64,000 nucleotides of DNA from Paenibacillus guangzhouensis (lineage in GTDB: Bacteria; Bacillota; Bacilli; Paenibacillales; Paenibacillaceae), in the NCBI RefSeq assembly GCF_009363075.1, contig NZ_CP045293.1:3410001-3474000 (forward strand). The letters are read 5' to 3'. The translations under genes and the position numbers were made by a program. Shown one piece after another: positions 28,393-36,878 of this stretch. The notes under the pieces were generated by a model that saw only the letters and a list, made by a program, of their open reading frames with translations, made no database searches and was not told where the DNA came from. Position 1 is the stretch's first letter, and each line of letters starts with the position of its first letter.

Positions 28393-28479
28393 TGGTGCGG
28401 TCAAGAGGACTCGAACCTCCACGATATTGCTACCACACGGACCTGAACCGTGCGCGTCTGCCAATTCCGCCATGACCGC
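28393..28479 (-). tRNA. tRNA-Leu (anticodon CAG)
   Basis: 87 bases including an encoded CCA. Acceptor stem GCGGTCA/TGACCGC, anticodon stem CACGG/CCGTG around loop TTCAGGT (anticodon CAG), a long variable arm typical of leucine tRNA and T-loop GTTCGAGTC. It has its own promoter and terminator and forms a single-gene unit. Confidence 0.96.
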
Positions 28480-28511
28480 ATATGCGAATTACGTTGAATT
28501 CGGTAAGATTT

Positions 28512-28540
28512 ATATTATCACGTTCGAACAACCACGTCAA
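28512..28540 (-). promoter_or_regulatory. Promoter of tRNA-Leu
   Basis: Reverse-strand TTGACG, 17-base spacer, TAATAT, located about 33 bases upstream of the mature tRNA. It lies just short of the palindromic repeat array. Confidence 0.75.
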
Positions 28541-28564
28541 TAATTTTCCCCAATAAGGCGCTAG

Positions 28565-29250
28565 CGTTATGTCGATTCGTTAGCCCCGTACATGCGCCAT
28601 TTTCGCCGGAATAAGCTCTCTTCGATTCGTTAGAGAGCGGGCGCGTCCTCGCTAACGAATCGAGGTGTGCTTATTCGGCCGAAATGGCTTGGTTTTGAGT
28701 TCTAACGAATCGTAAGATCGTTACTTAACCGAAATGCGTCTATTAGCAGGGCAAATAGCCCAAATAACGTTATGTCGATTCGTTTAGCCCCGTACATGCG
28801 CCATTTTCGCCGGAATAAGCTCTCCACGATTCGTTAGAAAGCGGGCGTCCTCGCTAACGAATCGAGGTGTGCTTATTCGGCCGAAATCGCTTGGATTTGG
28901 ATTCTTAACGAATCGTGAGATCGTTATTTCGCCGAAATGCGTCTATTAGCAGGGCAAATAGCCCAAATAACGTTATTCGATTCGTTAGCCCCGTACATGC
29001 GCCATTTTCGCCGGAATAAGCTCTCTTCGATTCGTTAGAGAGCGGGCGTCCTCGCTAACGAATCGAGGTGTGCTATTCGGCCGAAATCGCTTGGATTTAA
29101 GTTCTAACGAATCGTGAGATCGTTATTTCGCCGAAATGCGCCTATTGGCAGGGCAAATAGCCCAAATAACGTTATATCGATTCGTTAGCTGCGTACATGC
29201 GCCATTTTCGCCGGAATAAGCTCTCCACGATTCGTTAGAGAGCGGATGTC
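28565..29250. repeat. Tandem array of about 200-bp units, each a concentric nested palindrome
   Basis: Units begin CGTTAT at 28565, 28768, 28971 and 29170, giving periods of 203, 203 and 199 bases and about 3.4 copies; the fourth stops at about 29250, near the palindrome centre. In unit 1 three pairs of arms share one centre (near 28642): CGATTCGTTAG (28573-28583) with CTAACGAATCG (28702-28712); GCCATTTTCG..GGAATAAGC (28596-28616) with GCTTATTC..CGAAATGGC (28669-28688); TCGATTCGTTAG (28622-28633) with CTAACGAATCGA (28652-28663). A spacer containing GGGCAAATAGCCC joins units. The 11-mer or its complement occurs about 14 times with small variants. There is no reading frame of note. The array lies between a zinc-ribbon gene and the tRNA-Leu promoter. 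Confidence 0.92.
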
Positions 29251-29301
29251 CCCACTACAAGAATGAACGAACGCCGCCCCATGAAGAGACGGCGTCATTT
29301 T

Positions 29302-29646
29302 TTAATCAAACAGGTCCCCGAATACGTCCAGAACCGATTTTTTCTTCTTATGCTTATGATTATAATGTGGTTGATTGTGTTGGTTATATGGGTTGTGCTG
29401 GTTGTGCTGCTTATGCTGGTTGTGCGAATCGTGTCGATGTCTGTCATCATAGTCTCTTCGATCATGATCGTCGTGCTCATCATACCACTGATTGAAAGCT
29501 GGTCTGATTTCTCGAACGCCGCTTAGCAGCTTCTCAAGCTCTCCCCGATCAAGCCATACTCCTTTGCAGGTAGGACAGATGTCAATTAAGATCCCATCCT
29601 TCTCCACTTCACGCATTCGCGTATCATGACATACTGGACAATTCAT
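29302..29646 (-). CDS. Zinc-ribbon (zf-TFIIB) protein with His/Asn-rich tail
   Basis: 114 residues. The N-terminal 45 residues form a TFIIB-type zinc ribbon: CPVC (positions 3-6), CPTCKGVWLDRGELEKLL. Then a low-complexity tract (about 58-100) of His, Asn, Asp and Gln with repeated HNQH units, and a basic end KHKKKKSVLDVFGDLFD. The family is common but without a defined role; the His-rich tract could bind metal ions. At DNA level the tract is a degenerate short repeat (ttgtgctgg-like), so its length probably varies between strains. AGGGAG precedes the ATG. Confidence 0.75.
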   Translation of the reverse strand: MNCPVCHDTRMREVEKDGILIDICPTCKGVWLDRGELEKLLSGVREIRPAFNQWYDEHDDHDRRDYDDRHRHDSHNQHKQHNQHNPYNQHNQPHYNHKHKKKKSVLDVFGDLFD

Positions 29647-29721
29647 TCATACACTCCCTTTCAATGCCTGCTCACACGCAGGGTTAGAGTATATTACGTT
29701 GTCCAAATCCAGCGGTTTCAT

Positions 29722-29943
29722 TTATTCAAATGGATTGATCCGCTCGATTGTAAAGGGTGTAATCGAGTAGTTGCGGTCGAGCTTCACAATACGTTTATTC
29801 GGCCGTCTGATCATCACGGTTGCGTCATCCCAAGCAACAACAATCCCAATCACATCATTGATCTCGAGCGCATCGCGGACGACACGAACCTTCGTACCAT
29901 CGAGCCGGTATTGATTCAGTTGTTCATCTGTTAGTGCTTCCAT
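29722..29943 (-). CDS. Small hypothetical protein
   Basis: 73 residues, cytosolic, preceded by AAAGGAG with good spacing. The text TKVRVVRDALEINDVIGIVVAWDDATVMIRRPNKRIVKLDR looks like a small beta-barrel of KOW/SH3 or Sm type, suggesting nucleic-acid contact, but no family can be named. It ends 75 bases before the zinc-ribbon gene and may share its transcript. Confidence 0.7.
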   Translation of the reverse strand: MEALTDEQLNQYRLDGTKVRVVRDALEINDVIGIVVAWDDATVMIRRPNKRIVKLDRNYSITPFTIERINPFE

Positions 29944-29981
29944 GTGTATTCTCCTTTGATATAAAATCCCATCATCATAAG

Positions 29982-30015
29982 AAAAAAGAGACCGAACAGC
30001 AAGCTGTTCCGTCCC
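29982..30015 (-). terminator. Terminator downstream of the 109-residue unknown
   Basis: Reverse-strand GACGGAACAGC pairs with GCTGTTCGGTC (one mismatch) over a TT turn, then TCTTTTTTC. It separates the 109-residue gene from the 73-residue gene. Confidence 0.8.
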
Positions 30016-30031
30016 TGTAGGTATAGGATCA

Positions 30032-30361
30032 TTATTGTTCTACATGCTTCTTCAAATCATTCGTCTCAAACCAGTAATCTAATACCTTCGACGACATCAC
30101 CCGATTTCTGACGTATGACACTTGATGCGGTGTGAATTGGTTGTTCCATTCATATCCGAGCTCATCGCATAATTTCACAATGGTGAGCAATTCCGACCAA
30201 GCAACATAACGTTTGTACCAGAAAAATTGAGGGTGTTCAATCATATAGGGATAAAGATCGTCAAATTCGGTATGCTTACAATCCAAGGCACGTTCAAAAT
30301 GGACTTTCGCGTCAGTTAACTTCTTCATGAAAAATGCTTCAGAAACCTGTTCGTTCCCCAT
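30032..30361 (-). CDS. Hypothetical protein
   Basis: 109 residues, aromatic-rich and probably all helical (for example YPYMIEHPQFFWYKRYVAWSELLTIVKLCDELGYEW). No signal peptide or membrane helix. GGGAGG lies nine bases before the ATG and a terminator follows, so it is a real gene. I do not recognise the family. It lies downstream of xpt in the same direction, 86 bases away, so co-transcription with xpt is possible. Confidence 0.7.
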   Translation of the reverse strand: MGNEQVSEAFFMKKLTDAKVHFERALDCKHTEFDDLYPYMIEHPQFFWYKRYVAWSELLTIVKLCDELGYEWNNQFTPHQVSYVRNRVMSSKVLDYWFETNDLKKHVEQ

Positions 30362-30447
30362 AGTTGGTCGCCTCCCTTCCCATATTCCTTATTATAAGTC
30401 AAAATCAACAGGGATGAAAGAGACTCTTTCGCCCAGGATTAATGAAT

Positions 30448-31020
30448 TTACTCTTGAAAATGAATCTGCCCGTTCTCGAGAGAATTTATTTTCACGAGAG
30501 CTTCGAGCCTTACGCCTTGTTCACGAATCGATGATGCGCCATGCTGGAAGCATTTCTCGACCACGACGCCCATGCCTACGAGGGTAGCACCTGCACGCTC
30601 AACAATTTTGATTAGCCCACGAGCAGCATCGCCGTTCGCAATGATATCGTCAATGAACAGAATATGATCATCCGCATGAAGGAATTGACGCGATACCATA
30701 ATATCCGTTACAATGCCCTTGGTAAAAGAAGGAACACGTTCGCTGTACGTCTCTGTATCCCCGACGAGCGTTTTCTTCCGACGAGCGAATACGAGCGGAA
30801 CACCGAGCTCAGCAGCAACGACGAAGGCGATCGGAATGCCTGATGATTCCACCGTCATAATCTTTGTTACCTGTTGATCCCGAAACCTTGCAGCAAGCTC
30901 CTTCCCCATAACCGTGGTTAGCTGCGGATCGATTTGGTGATTGAGCATCGCATCGAGTTTCAATACCTGATCGGATAAGACAATACCTTCTTCTAAAATT
31001 CGCTGTTTCAACGATTCCAT
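30448..31020 (-). CDS. xpt: Xanthine phosphoribosyltransferase
   Basis: Purine salvage enzyme converting xanthine and PRPP to XMP in the cytosol. 190 residues, the usual Xpt length. The PRPP-binding signature is LFIDDIIANGDAARGL (about residues 123-138); the N-terminus MESLKQRILEEGIVLSDQVLKLDAMLNHQ-type text is typical of the family. GGAGG lies eight bases before the ATG. In Bacillus subtilis xpt is preceded by a purine riboswitch, but the 158 bases upstream here show no purine-riboswitch core and no clear PurR box, only a promoter-like region. Confidence 0.93.
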   Translation of the reverse strand: MESLKQRILEEGIVLSDQVLKLDAMLNHQIDPQLTTVMGKELAARFRDQQVTKIMTVESSGIPIAFVVAAELGVPLVFARRKKTLVGDTETYSERVPSFTKGIVTDIMVSRQFLHADDHILFIDDIIANGDAARGLIKIVERAGATLVGMGVVVEKCFQHGASSIREQGVRLEALVKINSLENGQIHFQE

Positions 31021-31178
31021 ACGTTATACCTCCGAATGCGGATTATGTAAGTTAAGTTAACATACGTTTGAATTTCATTCAAGTAAAAAAATTACCCTAT
31101 CATCCGTAACTTTTAGAACGAGATTTCGTCTAATGAAGTAGGACAGATACATAAATTTTCACTTAGGAGCATACCCAA

Positions 31179-31877
31179 ATGAAAATACCGATAAAATGGA
31201 TGTATGTTGGATTGATTATAAGTCTTGCCATTCTGCCTTCTTGCAGCAACATGATGGATTCCGCCTCACTGCCGACGGGTCAGACATCAACCAAAACACA
31301 ACCTGCAGCAAACCAAGCAGCCGCAGGATCAACAGATCCGAATCAAGAATCCGGTGATCCGAATGATGCGATCGATCAACCAAGCAAGAAGAAGCTAGAA
31401 ATCTCATCTTCCAAAGATTCGAAGGATTCGAAAGATAGCAAGGATTCGAATAAAGCAGCGAAGAAGCAGGAGGAGCCTGCCTTCGATCCGCAGAATCCCA
31501 AGCTAGTCGGCATTGCGCTATCCGAGTCTAAGTCAAAAGTTACGAACAAACTTGGCAAACCAAGCGATCAATATACAATGGACGATGTCGATGAACCGAT
31601 TGAAGTCTATGAATACAATGGATTTTCCGTCGGATTCAATGTTTCGAACATGGTTGAATTCATTGAAGTGTATCAAAAAGAGGTCGCAACGGGAATTCGC
31701 GGGATTCGTATAAACCAGCATGCTGATCAAGTCATCAAAGCACTCGGCAAACCCGATCGCGAAACCGACTACGTCATTAGTTATAATGCCAAAGACGCTC
31801 TGCTCAAACTCGATGTTGATCCAATGACACATCTCTTACAATCAATAAAGTTGTTCCAGGTAACAAAAGCTGAGTAG
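31179..31877 (+). CDS. Hypothetical lipoprotein
   Basis: 232 residues. Signal peptide with lipobox LPSCS, so the mature Cys would be lipid-anchored outside the membrane. Residues about 30-105 are a disordered Ser/Asp/Lys/Gln-rich linker that includes a tandem SKD repeat. The remainder has two copies of an OmlA/SmpA-like pattern: GIALSESKSKVTNKLGKPSDQY and GIRINQHADQVIKALGKPDRE, each followed by a beta-rich half. Such modules usually mediate protein-protein contacts at the cell envelope. Own terminator downstream. Function unknown. Confidence 0.75.
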   Translation: MKIPIKWMYVGLIISLAILPSCSNMMDSASLPTGQTSTKTQPAANQAAAGSTDPNQESGDPNDAIDQPSKKKLEISSSKDSKDSKDSKDSNKAAKKQEEPAFDPQNPKLVGIALSESKSKVTNKLGKPSDQYTMDDVDEPIEVYEYNGFSVGFNVSNMVEFIEVYQKEVATGIRGIRINQHADQVIKALGKPDRETDYVISYNAKDALLKLDVDPMTHLLQSIKLFQVTKAE

Positions 31878-31903
31878 ATTAAGATCTACGCAGCTTTTTT
31901 TCG
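31868..31903. terminator. Bidirectional terminator between lipoprotein and DedA genes
   Basis: AGCTGAGTAGAT pairs with ATCTACGCAGCT (one mismatch), followed by TTTTTTT on the plus strand; a matching A-run on the other side gives reverse-strand U residues. It overlaps the stops of both convergent genes. Confidence 0.8.
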
Positions 31904-32479
31904 TCTAACGATTATTAATGCAATGACAAGAACAAGTATTGCAACAATCGAGATACTGTGAACTAAATGATGCCGCACAAAACGGTGAATCACAGGCCAA
32001 TTGGATCCAACAAAACGGCCAAGGGTAACGAAGACGAAACACCAAATGATGGCCCCGCTCCCCGCAAAACATAAATACCTCATGAACGGTACGCGCGTAA
32101 CGCCTGCAAAATAGCACGTCACATGTCGAATGCCTGGAATAAAGTAACCGAAGATAATGCTTAGACCGCCATATTTGTGGAACCAACGCTCAGCTTTGGC
32201 AAGACGTTCTGGAGGCAAATGAACCCACTTCCCATAGCGCTGCAAAAGACTGCTCCCGACTTTCCTGCCGACGGTATAGCTAATTAACATCCCCGTCATA
32301 CTGCCTAGAAAACTCACAAGCAGAATCATGCTATATGAAAAATGTCCGTGAACGGACAAGCCGCCCACCGCAAGCATCAGGGTCTCGTCCGGCACCGGAA
32401 CACCAACGATCCCTGCCGCCAGTAGTAGATACAAAGCTATATATCCATAGTCACTTAGAAAATGTAATGCTCCTTGCAT
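31886..32479 (-). CDS. DedA family membrane protein
   Basis: 197 residues of the DedA/VTT (SNARE-associated) family. Visible features are the N-terminal re-entrant region GIVGVPVPDETLMLAVGG, SYTVGRKVGSS, the family motif FGYFIPGIRHVTCYFAGVTRVPF with the conserved Gly/Arg, and a C-terminal membrane helix before RRKKAA. DedA proteins act in lipid-carrier or phospholipid translocation; UptA-type members move undecaprenyl phosphate and PetA-type members phosphatidylethanolamine. Which applies here is unknown. I chose the inner ATG because GGAAGGGG lies seven bases upstream. Confidence 0.88.
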   Translation of the reverse strand: MQGALHFLSDYGYIALYLLLAAGIVGVPVPDETLMLAVGGLSVHGHFSYSMILLVSFLGSMTGMLISYTVGRKVGSSLLQRYGKWVHLPPERLAKAERWFHKYGGLSIIFGYFIPGIRHVTCYFAGVTRVPFMRYLCFAGSGAIIWCFVFVTLGRFVGSNWPVIHRFVRHHLVHSISIVAILVLVIALIIVRRKKAA

Positions 32480-32591
32480 GAGAAAACCCCTTCCATTCCC
32501 CATCCCCTTCATCTTTTCGAGTCATGTCCCATCGAAGCTCATCATAGGCTTGTAGAGAGGGACAAACTGCGTCATTGGAGGCGGAAGCTGC

Positions 32592-33620
32592 TTGAGAAAT
32601 ATCATCAAAGTATTACAAATTGCTTTTACGTACATCGGAACCATTGTCGGCGCTGGATTTGCAACGGGTCAAGAGATTTTGCAATTCTTCACGCAATACG
32701 GAAAATTCGCTCCCTGGACCATACTTATTGCGACAGTGCTATTTGTATGGCTTGGCACGAAAATTATGCTAATTGCTCACGAAATTCAGGCAAATTCCTA
32801 TGAAGATCTGAATAAGCATTTGTTCGGACAGACGGCTGGGCAAGTCATAAGCTTATTCTTAATGATCGTATTGATCTGTGTGAACAGCATTATGCTCGCT
32901 GGAGCAGGCTCACTGTTCGTGGAACATTTTAATATCCATTATCAGACCGGGCTGCTCCTTACACTCTTCGCTACATTCCTGCTCCTGCGCAAAGGGATGA
33001 GCGCCATTCTGACCCTAAATTCGATTGTAGTACCGTTAATGCTCGTGTTCACGTTCTTAATTGTTCTAAATACGCTCGATTCCCCGTCGGCGAACCGTTG
33101 GATTACGCTCATTGTGGACAAGAGCTGGACAGCCACCTGGGCTGCCCCTTTTCTCTATTCTGCCTTTAATCTTGCCATGGCGCAAGCCGTGCTCGTCCCA
33201 CTTGGGGCACAAATGCCCTCTCGCGGAGTGATTCGCGCAGGCGGCATCCTAGGTGGAATTGGTATTGGGTTTATGCTCTTATCGGGTCACTTTGCCCTCT
33301 CAGCTTATATGCCAGGCATTACACAATTTGAAATACCGATGGGCAATATCGCTTACCAACTTGGTCTATTCGCTCAAATGGTCTACCTATTATTAATATT
33401 CTCTGAGATCTTCACCACGTTCGTCGCCGATGTCTATGGTGTTACACTGCAAATCCAGCAGCGTATGCGCCTCTCGACACCCGTCATCACGCTGCTGCTC
33501 ATGATTATCTCGTATCTCATCAGTCAATTCGGATTTAGCTCACTATTGTCCGTATTATATCCGCTATTCGGATTATTCAGCCTGGTCTGGCTTGTCATGA
33601 TTGTATTAAAGAAACGATAA
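32592..33620 (+). CDS. YkvI-like multi-spanning membrane protein
   Basis: 342 residues with about ten predicted membrane spans. The N-terminus IKVLQIAFTYIGTIVGAGFATGQEILQFF carries the first-helix glycine pattern of the APC/LeuT-fold superfamily (GTIVGAGFATGQE) and matches Bacillus subtilis YkvI. Substrate unknown. The start is TTG, behind GGAGG at an 11-base spacing. Its last 15 bases overlap the end of the convergent YhaN-like gene, so no terminator separates them. Confidence 0.8.
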   Translation: MRNIIKVLQIAFTYIGTIVGAGFATGQEILQFFTQYGKFAPWTILIATVLFVWLGTKIMLIAHEIQANSYEDLNKHLFGQTAGQVISLFLMIVLICVNSIMLAGAGSLFVEHFNIHYQTGLLLTLFATFLLLRKGMSAILTLNSIVVPLMLVFTFLIVLNTLDSPSANRWITLIVDKSWTATWAAPFLYSAFNLAMAQAVLVPLGAQMPSRGVIRAGGILGGIGIGFMLLSGHFALSAYMPGITQFEIPMGNIAYQLGLFAQMVYLLLIFSEIFTTFVADVYGVTLQIQQRMRLSTPVITLLLMIISYLISQFGFSSLLSVLYPLFGLFSLVWLVMIVLKKR

Positions 33621-36600
33621 GTTCGCTTGCTCTGATTCCATACGCTGTATATCGGCATAAGGAAAATGCCTCTTCACGGCATCAACAATATGGGCATGAC
33701 AAGTCATCAGAATAAGTTGGTGACGACCTGCAAGAGATTTCAGTATCCGCAAAGTCCGATCCAATCGGCCAGCATCAAAGTTCACGAACAAATCATCCAA
33801 TAACAACGGCATATGGGGACGGCTCGCGAACGTCTCTGCAAGAGCGAACCGCATGGCGAGATACAATTGCTCTGCAGTCCCCCGGCTGAGCAGCGCACTG
33901 TCGATTAGTTTCCCTTGGGCTTGTTCAACAAGCATCCGTCGTTCGCCAAGCGGCGCGATGACCTTTACATATTTGCCTTCCGTCATTTCTGCAAAATATT
34001 GTGATGCAAGTCGAAGCACCTGCGGCTGCTTCTCGTCTTCGTAGATCCGTCTTGTTCGCCGCAAAAGGGTGTTGCAAATTGCATATACGGCATATTCCTC
34101 TGTGATCGATCGCAATTCAGCACGCTGCTCCTCCAATCGCTGGAGTGTATCCGCATGTTCGCTGCGCTGTCTAATTGCGTCAAGTTCATGGAGAAGGCGG
34201 CCTCGTTGCTCTTGCTTCTCTAGATAGATAACCTCATCCTGCTTCATCCGTTCTTCGGCATCCTGCATTCGCTGATCAAGCCGAACAGGATCATCGATCG
34301 TAAGCAGTTCAACCAGCTCTGCAGGGTGTTGCTCTACTCCCCCGCCAAGCTGATCTGAAAGATCACGATGCGTGGTCAGCAGATGTTCTCTGCGTTCCAC
34401 CAGCTTCACATGGCGACGTAAACCTTCTTCATCCTCTGCGCCTGCTTCCTCGAACAAGAACCTCAATTTCTGATCGAGCTGATCTGTGCGATACACCAAA
34501 TCCTCACGCATGGAAGTCAACTCTGCGAGCTGATCCTTTTTCTGACGCCATAGCCATTTTGCTTCAGCATAGCCATCCAATCGCTGTTTGTACGACCGCA
34601 ATGCATACATCCGCTCTTCCGTACGATGCTGTGCGGATTCTTCGATAAGCGCTGCAATCGACACATCGTACGCGATGAACTGGTCTGATATATCTCTGCC
34701 TTTCAGTTGAAGGCGATCCATTTGCTGCAGCAAGGCCATCCCTTGCTCCGACCATTGCAACACTTCAAGCACCGCATCGGGAGACAACGATATTGGCAGC
34801 CCTAGGCTTGTTAACCAAGCCGACCAACTTCGGCGATGCCCCTCTTCCTCCTCCAGCTTCTGCTCCATGACCTCTTCCGTCTCTACCAATTGATCGCGTA
34901 GACGCTGCTCAACACGAAGATATTCTTGATATCTTTCAGTAAGATGTTTCTTCTCCTGAATCCATTGCAGCCAAGGTTCAACAGATTTCTGTAACTTGTC
35001 CATCTGATGCTCAATGTGTTGTTCCAAATCAAGGATGGTCGTAGACTCGGATGCGACCTGTGATGTTCGATCGGTTGGCGCTGCGATAAAGGCTTGAATC
35101 ATCGTAAGAATGTTCATGCCGTGATTCCTTATTTCCGTATCGGAATCCAAACCTGATGACGCCATGTTGCCAGGGCGTAAACGTCCCCTTGCATGCCTCC
35201 GAGCCTGCTTCGATCCCCCCTGCATACTGAACAGGAGATACCCATCCAATATCAGAAGCATGACAAATGAACCGATAGCAAATGGCCATTGCTGTGCTAT
35301 GACAAAAAATAATGGAATGGTAATGGTAAGAAGTAAGGCTCCCATTCGTATTTTAGCTTGTAATGCTCGCAGCTGCTGTGAAGAATGCTCCTGTGCTTGT
35401 TCTTCTGCTTCCCGCTGCGCTTGTACTGTTCGCCATGAGAGAAACATTTGATGCCATTTCTGAACGTCATGCTGCAGCTTGGTCCATAATCGCTGAGCCT
35501 CTTCCATGGATGTCGAACGCAAATGTGAATACTGTCTTCCACCGAGATCTTGATGAGCATCTAATTGCTGCTGAGCTGTATATACATCCGCCGATGCTGC
35601 TTCGAATTGCCGGCCAAGACGCACATTATCTGCATGAAGACCTTCTATGCGTCGGTCCGAAGCTTGTTGTCGTTCTCGCTCGGTTCGAACCCGCTCTCGC
35701 AGCTCAATCGTAGGCGCGAACTTCCTTAATTGCTCAAGGGTCCAGCTTGAATTAATCATCCGAAGCAACCGCTTAAGTTCACGCTCTGCTGCGTCATATT
35801 CCGATTGTATCTCCCGATATTCCAATCGCTTTGCATCCATCGACTCCGCCATATGAAGCAGCCGCTCAGCTTCGGGAAGATCATGCAATCGCTCGTCGTC
35901 GAAGACAAGTCCTGACATCTCCTCCTGCAGCTTCAGCATCGTTCGATCCGTCTGCTGCATCTGAAGCTCTAACGCATCACGTTCTATCGTAAGCTGCTGG
36001 GTTCGATTGACCGCATCCTCTGGAAAAGCTGCGAATACAGGCAATTCGGCAAGCTCCCGCTCAATGATTCTTGCTCGCTGCCATTGCTCACGCATCCCTT
36101 TTGCTCGCATCATGAGCGATAACTCCGCTCGACTTGACTCAAGCCTACTCGCAAGGTCTGCAATTTCGGCATCTGCTCGGTCCAACATCAAGACATGCTC
36201 ATTATAACTCTGCAAATACGATTTACTTTTCCGAATATCCTTCTCCAGTTGATCCATCGCGAGTAGGAGTTTATTCATATCTTGATTCCGGCCCTTCGGA
36301 CGGAACAGCTTGTCCATCTCTTGCGTTAGATTACGCTCTGCCTGCATCAGACTTCTGCCGCCGCCTATGCCTGCGTGATATAGGAATCCGCTTAGTTCCT
36401 CGGATTGAAGCGTTCGAAGCTCCTGCAGCTCCGTCAGCGATACGGCGAATAAACTACGAAATAGATCCGCGGATAACCCGCCTAAGAGCTCCCGTTCCAA
36501 GTCTTGCTGTGAGCAGAATCTGACTTGCCCCTGTGCATCGGTTACACGAATCGAGAGATTCTGCTGCTTGCCTTCCCCAGCAGCGCCTATCGGGGCATTG

Positions 36601-36878
36601 CCTGCGCTTGTGCGGTCATACCGCTCAATGACCCATTCCTTGCCCTCGGAATCCTGTAACATTAACCTTCCGCCGTGAAGACCGCCATACGCAGGTTCGT
36701 AGCGGTCACTCATATACGTACGCGAAGGAATGCCATATAACATCGCTCGAATAAATCCTAAGAGCGTACTTTTTCCAGCCTCATTATTACCATAAATCAC
36801 CGTTACATTTGAATCCAACTTCATATGGACCTGGTGCTTCGATCCAAATCCGTTCATATAGAGGCCATGAATTCTCAT
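33606..36878 (-). CDS. yhaN: SbcC-like AAA ATPase (YhaN homologue)
   Basis: Large SMC-like ATPase, 1090 residues (Bacillus YhaN is somewhat shorter). Walker A GNNEAGKST at about 31-39, long coiled coils through the middle interrupted near 530-560 by a very hydrophobic pair of segments (LLLTITIPLFFVIAQQWPFAIGSFVMLLILDGYLLF), then the signature and Walker B region LLLDDLFVNFD near 1045. The central hydrophobic hairpin is typical of the YhaN branch and may anchor it to the membrane. It overlaps the upstream nuclease gene by four bases (ATGA), so the two act as an SbcCD-like DNA repair or end-processing complex. Confidence 0.87.
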   Translation of the reverse strand: MRIHGLYMNGFGSKHQVHMKLDSNVTVIYGNNEAGKSTLLGFIRAMLYGIPSRTYMSDRYEPAYGGLHGGRLMLQDSEGKEWVIERYDRTSAGNAPIGAAGEGKQQNLSIRVTDAQGQVRFCSQQDLERELLGGLSADLFRSLFAVSLTELQELRTLQSEELSGFLYHAGIGGGRSLMQAERNLTQEMDKLFRPKGRNQDMNKLLLAMDQLEKDIRKSKSYLQSYNEHVLMLDRADAEIADLASRLESSRAELSLMMRAKGMREQWQRARIIERELAELPVFAAFPEDAVNRTQQLTIERDALELQMQQTDRTMLKLQEEMSGLVFDDERLHDLPEAERLLHMAESMDAKRLEYREIQSEYDAAERELKRLLRMINSSWTLEQLRKFAPTIELRERVRTERERQQASDRRIEGLHADNVRLGRQFEAASADVYTAQQQLDAHQDLGGRQYSHLRSTSMEEAQRLWTKLQHDVQKWHQMFLSWRTVQAQREAEEQAQEHSSQQLRALQAKIRMGALLLTITIPLFFVIAQQWPFAIGSFVMLLILDGYLLFSMQGGSKQARRHARGRLRPGNMASSGLDSDTEIRNHGMNILTMIQAFIAAPTDRTSQVASESTTILDLEQHIEHQMDKLQKSVEPWLQWIQEKKHLTERYQEYLRVEQRLRDQLVETEEVMEQKLEEEEGHRRSWSAWLTSLGLPISLSPDAVLEVLQWSEQGMALLQQMDRLQLKGRDISDQFIAYDVSIAALIEESAQHRTEERMYALRSYKQRLDGYAEAKWLWRQKKDQLAELTSMREDLVYRTDQLDQKLRFLFEEAGAEDEEGLRRHVKLVERREHLLTTHRDLSDQLGGGVEQHPAELVELLTIDDPVRLDQRMQDAEERMKQDEVIYLEKQEQRGRLLHELDAIRQRSEHADTLQRLEEQRAELRSITEEYAVYAICNTLLRRTRRIYEDEKQPQVLRLASQYFAEMTEGKYVKVIAPLGERRMLVEQAQGKLIDSALLSRGTAEQLYLAMRFALAETFASRPHMPLLLDDLFVNFDAGRLDRTLRILKSLAGRHQLILMTCHAHIVDAVKRHFPYADIQRMESEQANLSFL

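Noticed and set aside
28565-29250. CRISPR array
   Set aside because: Unit length about 200 bases, spacers conserved and palindromic; no cas genes.
29263-29526. Hydrophobic plus-strand frame opposite the zinc-ribbon gene
   Set aside because: It is the antisense of the His/Asn repeat tract; the minus strand has the ribosome site and zinc motif.
31021-31178. Purine riboswitch or PurR box before xpt
   Set aside because: No conserved core found by eye.
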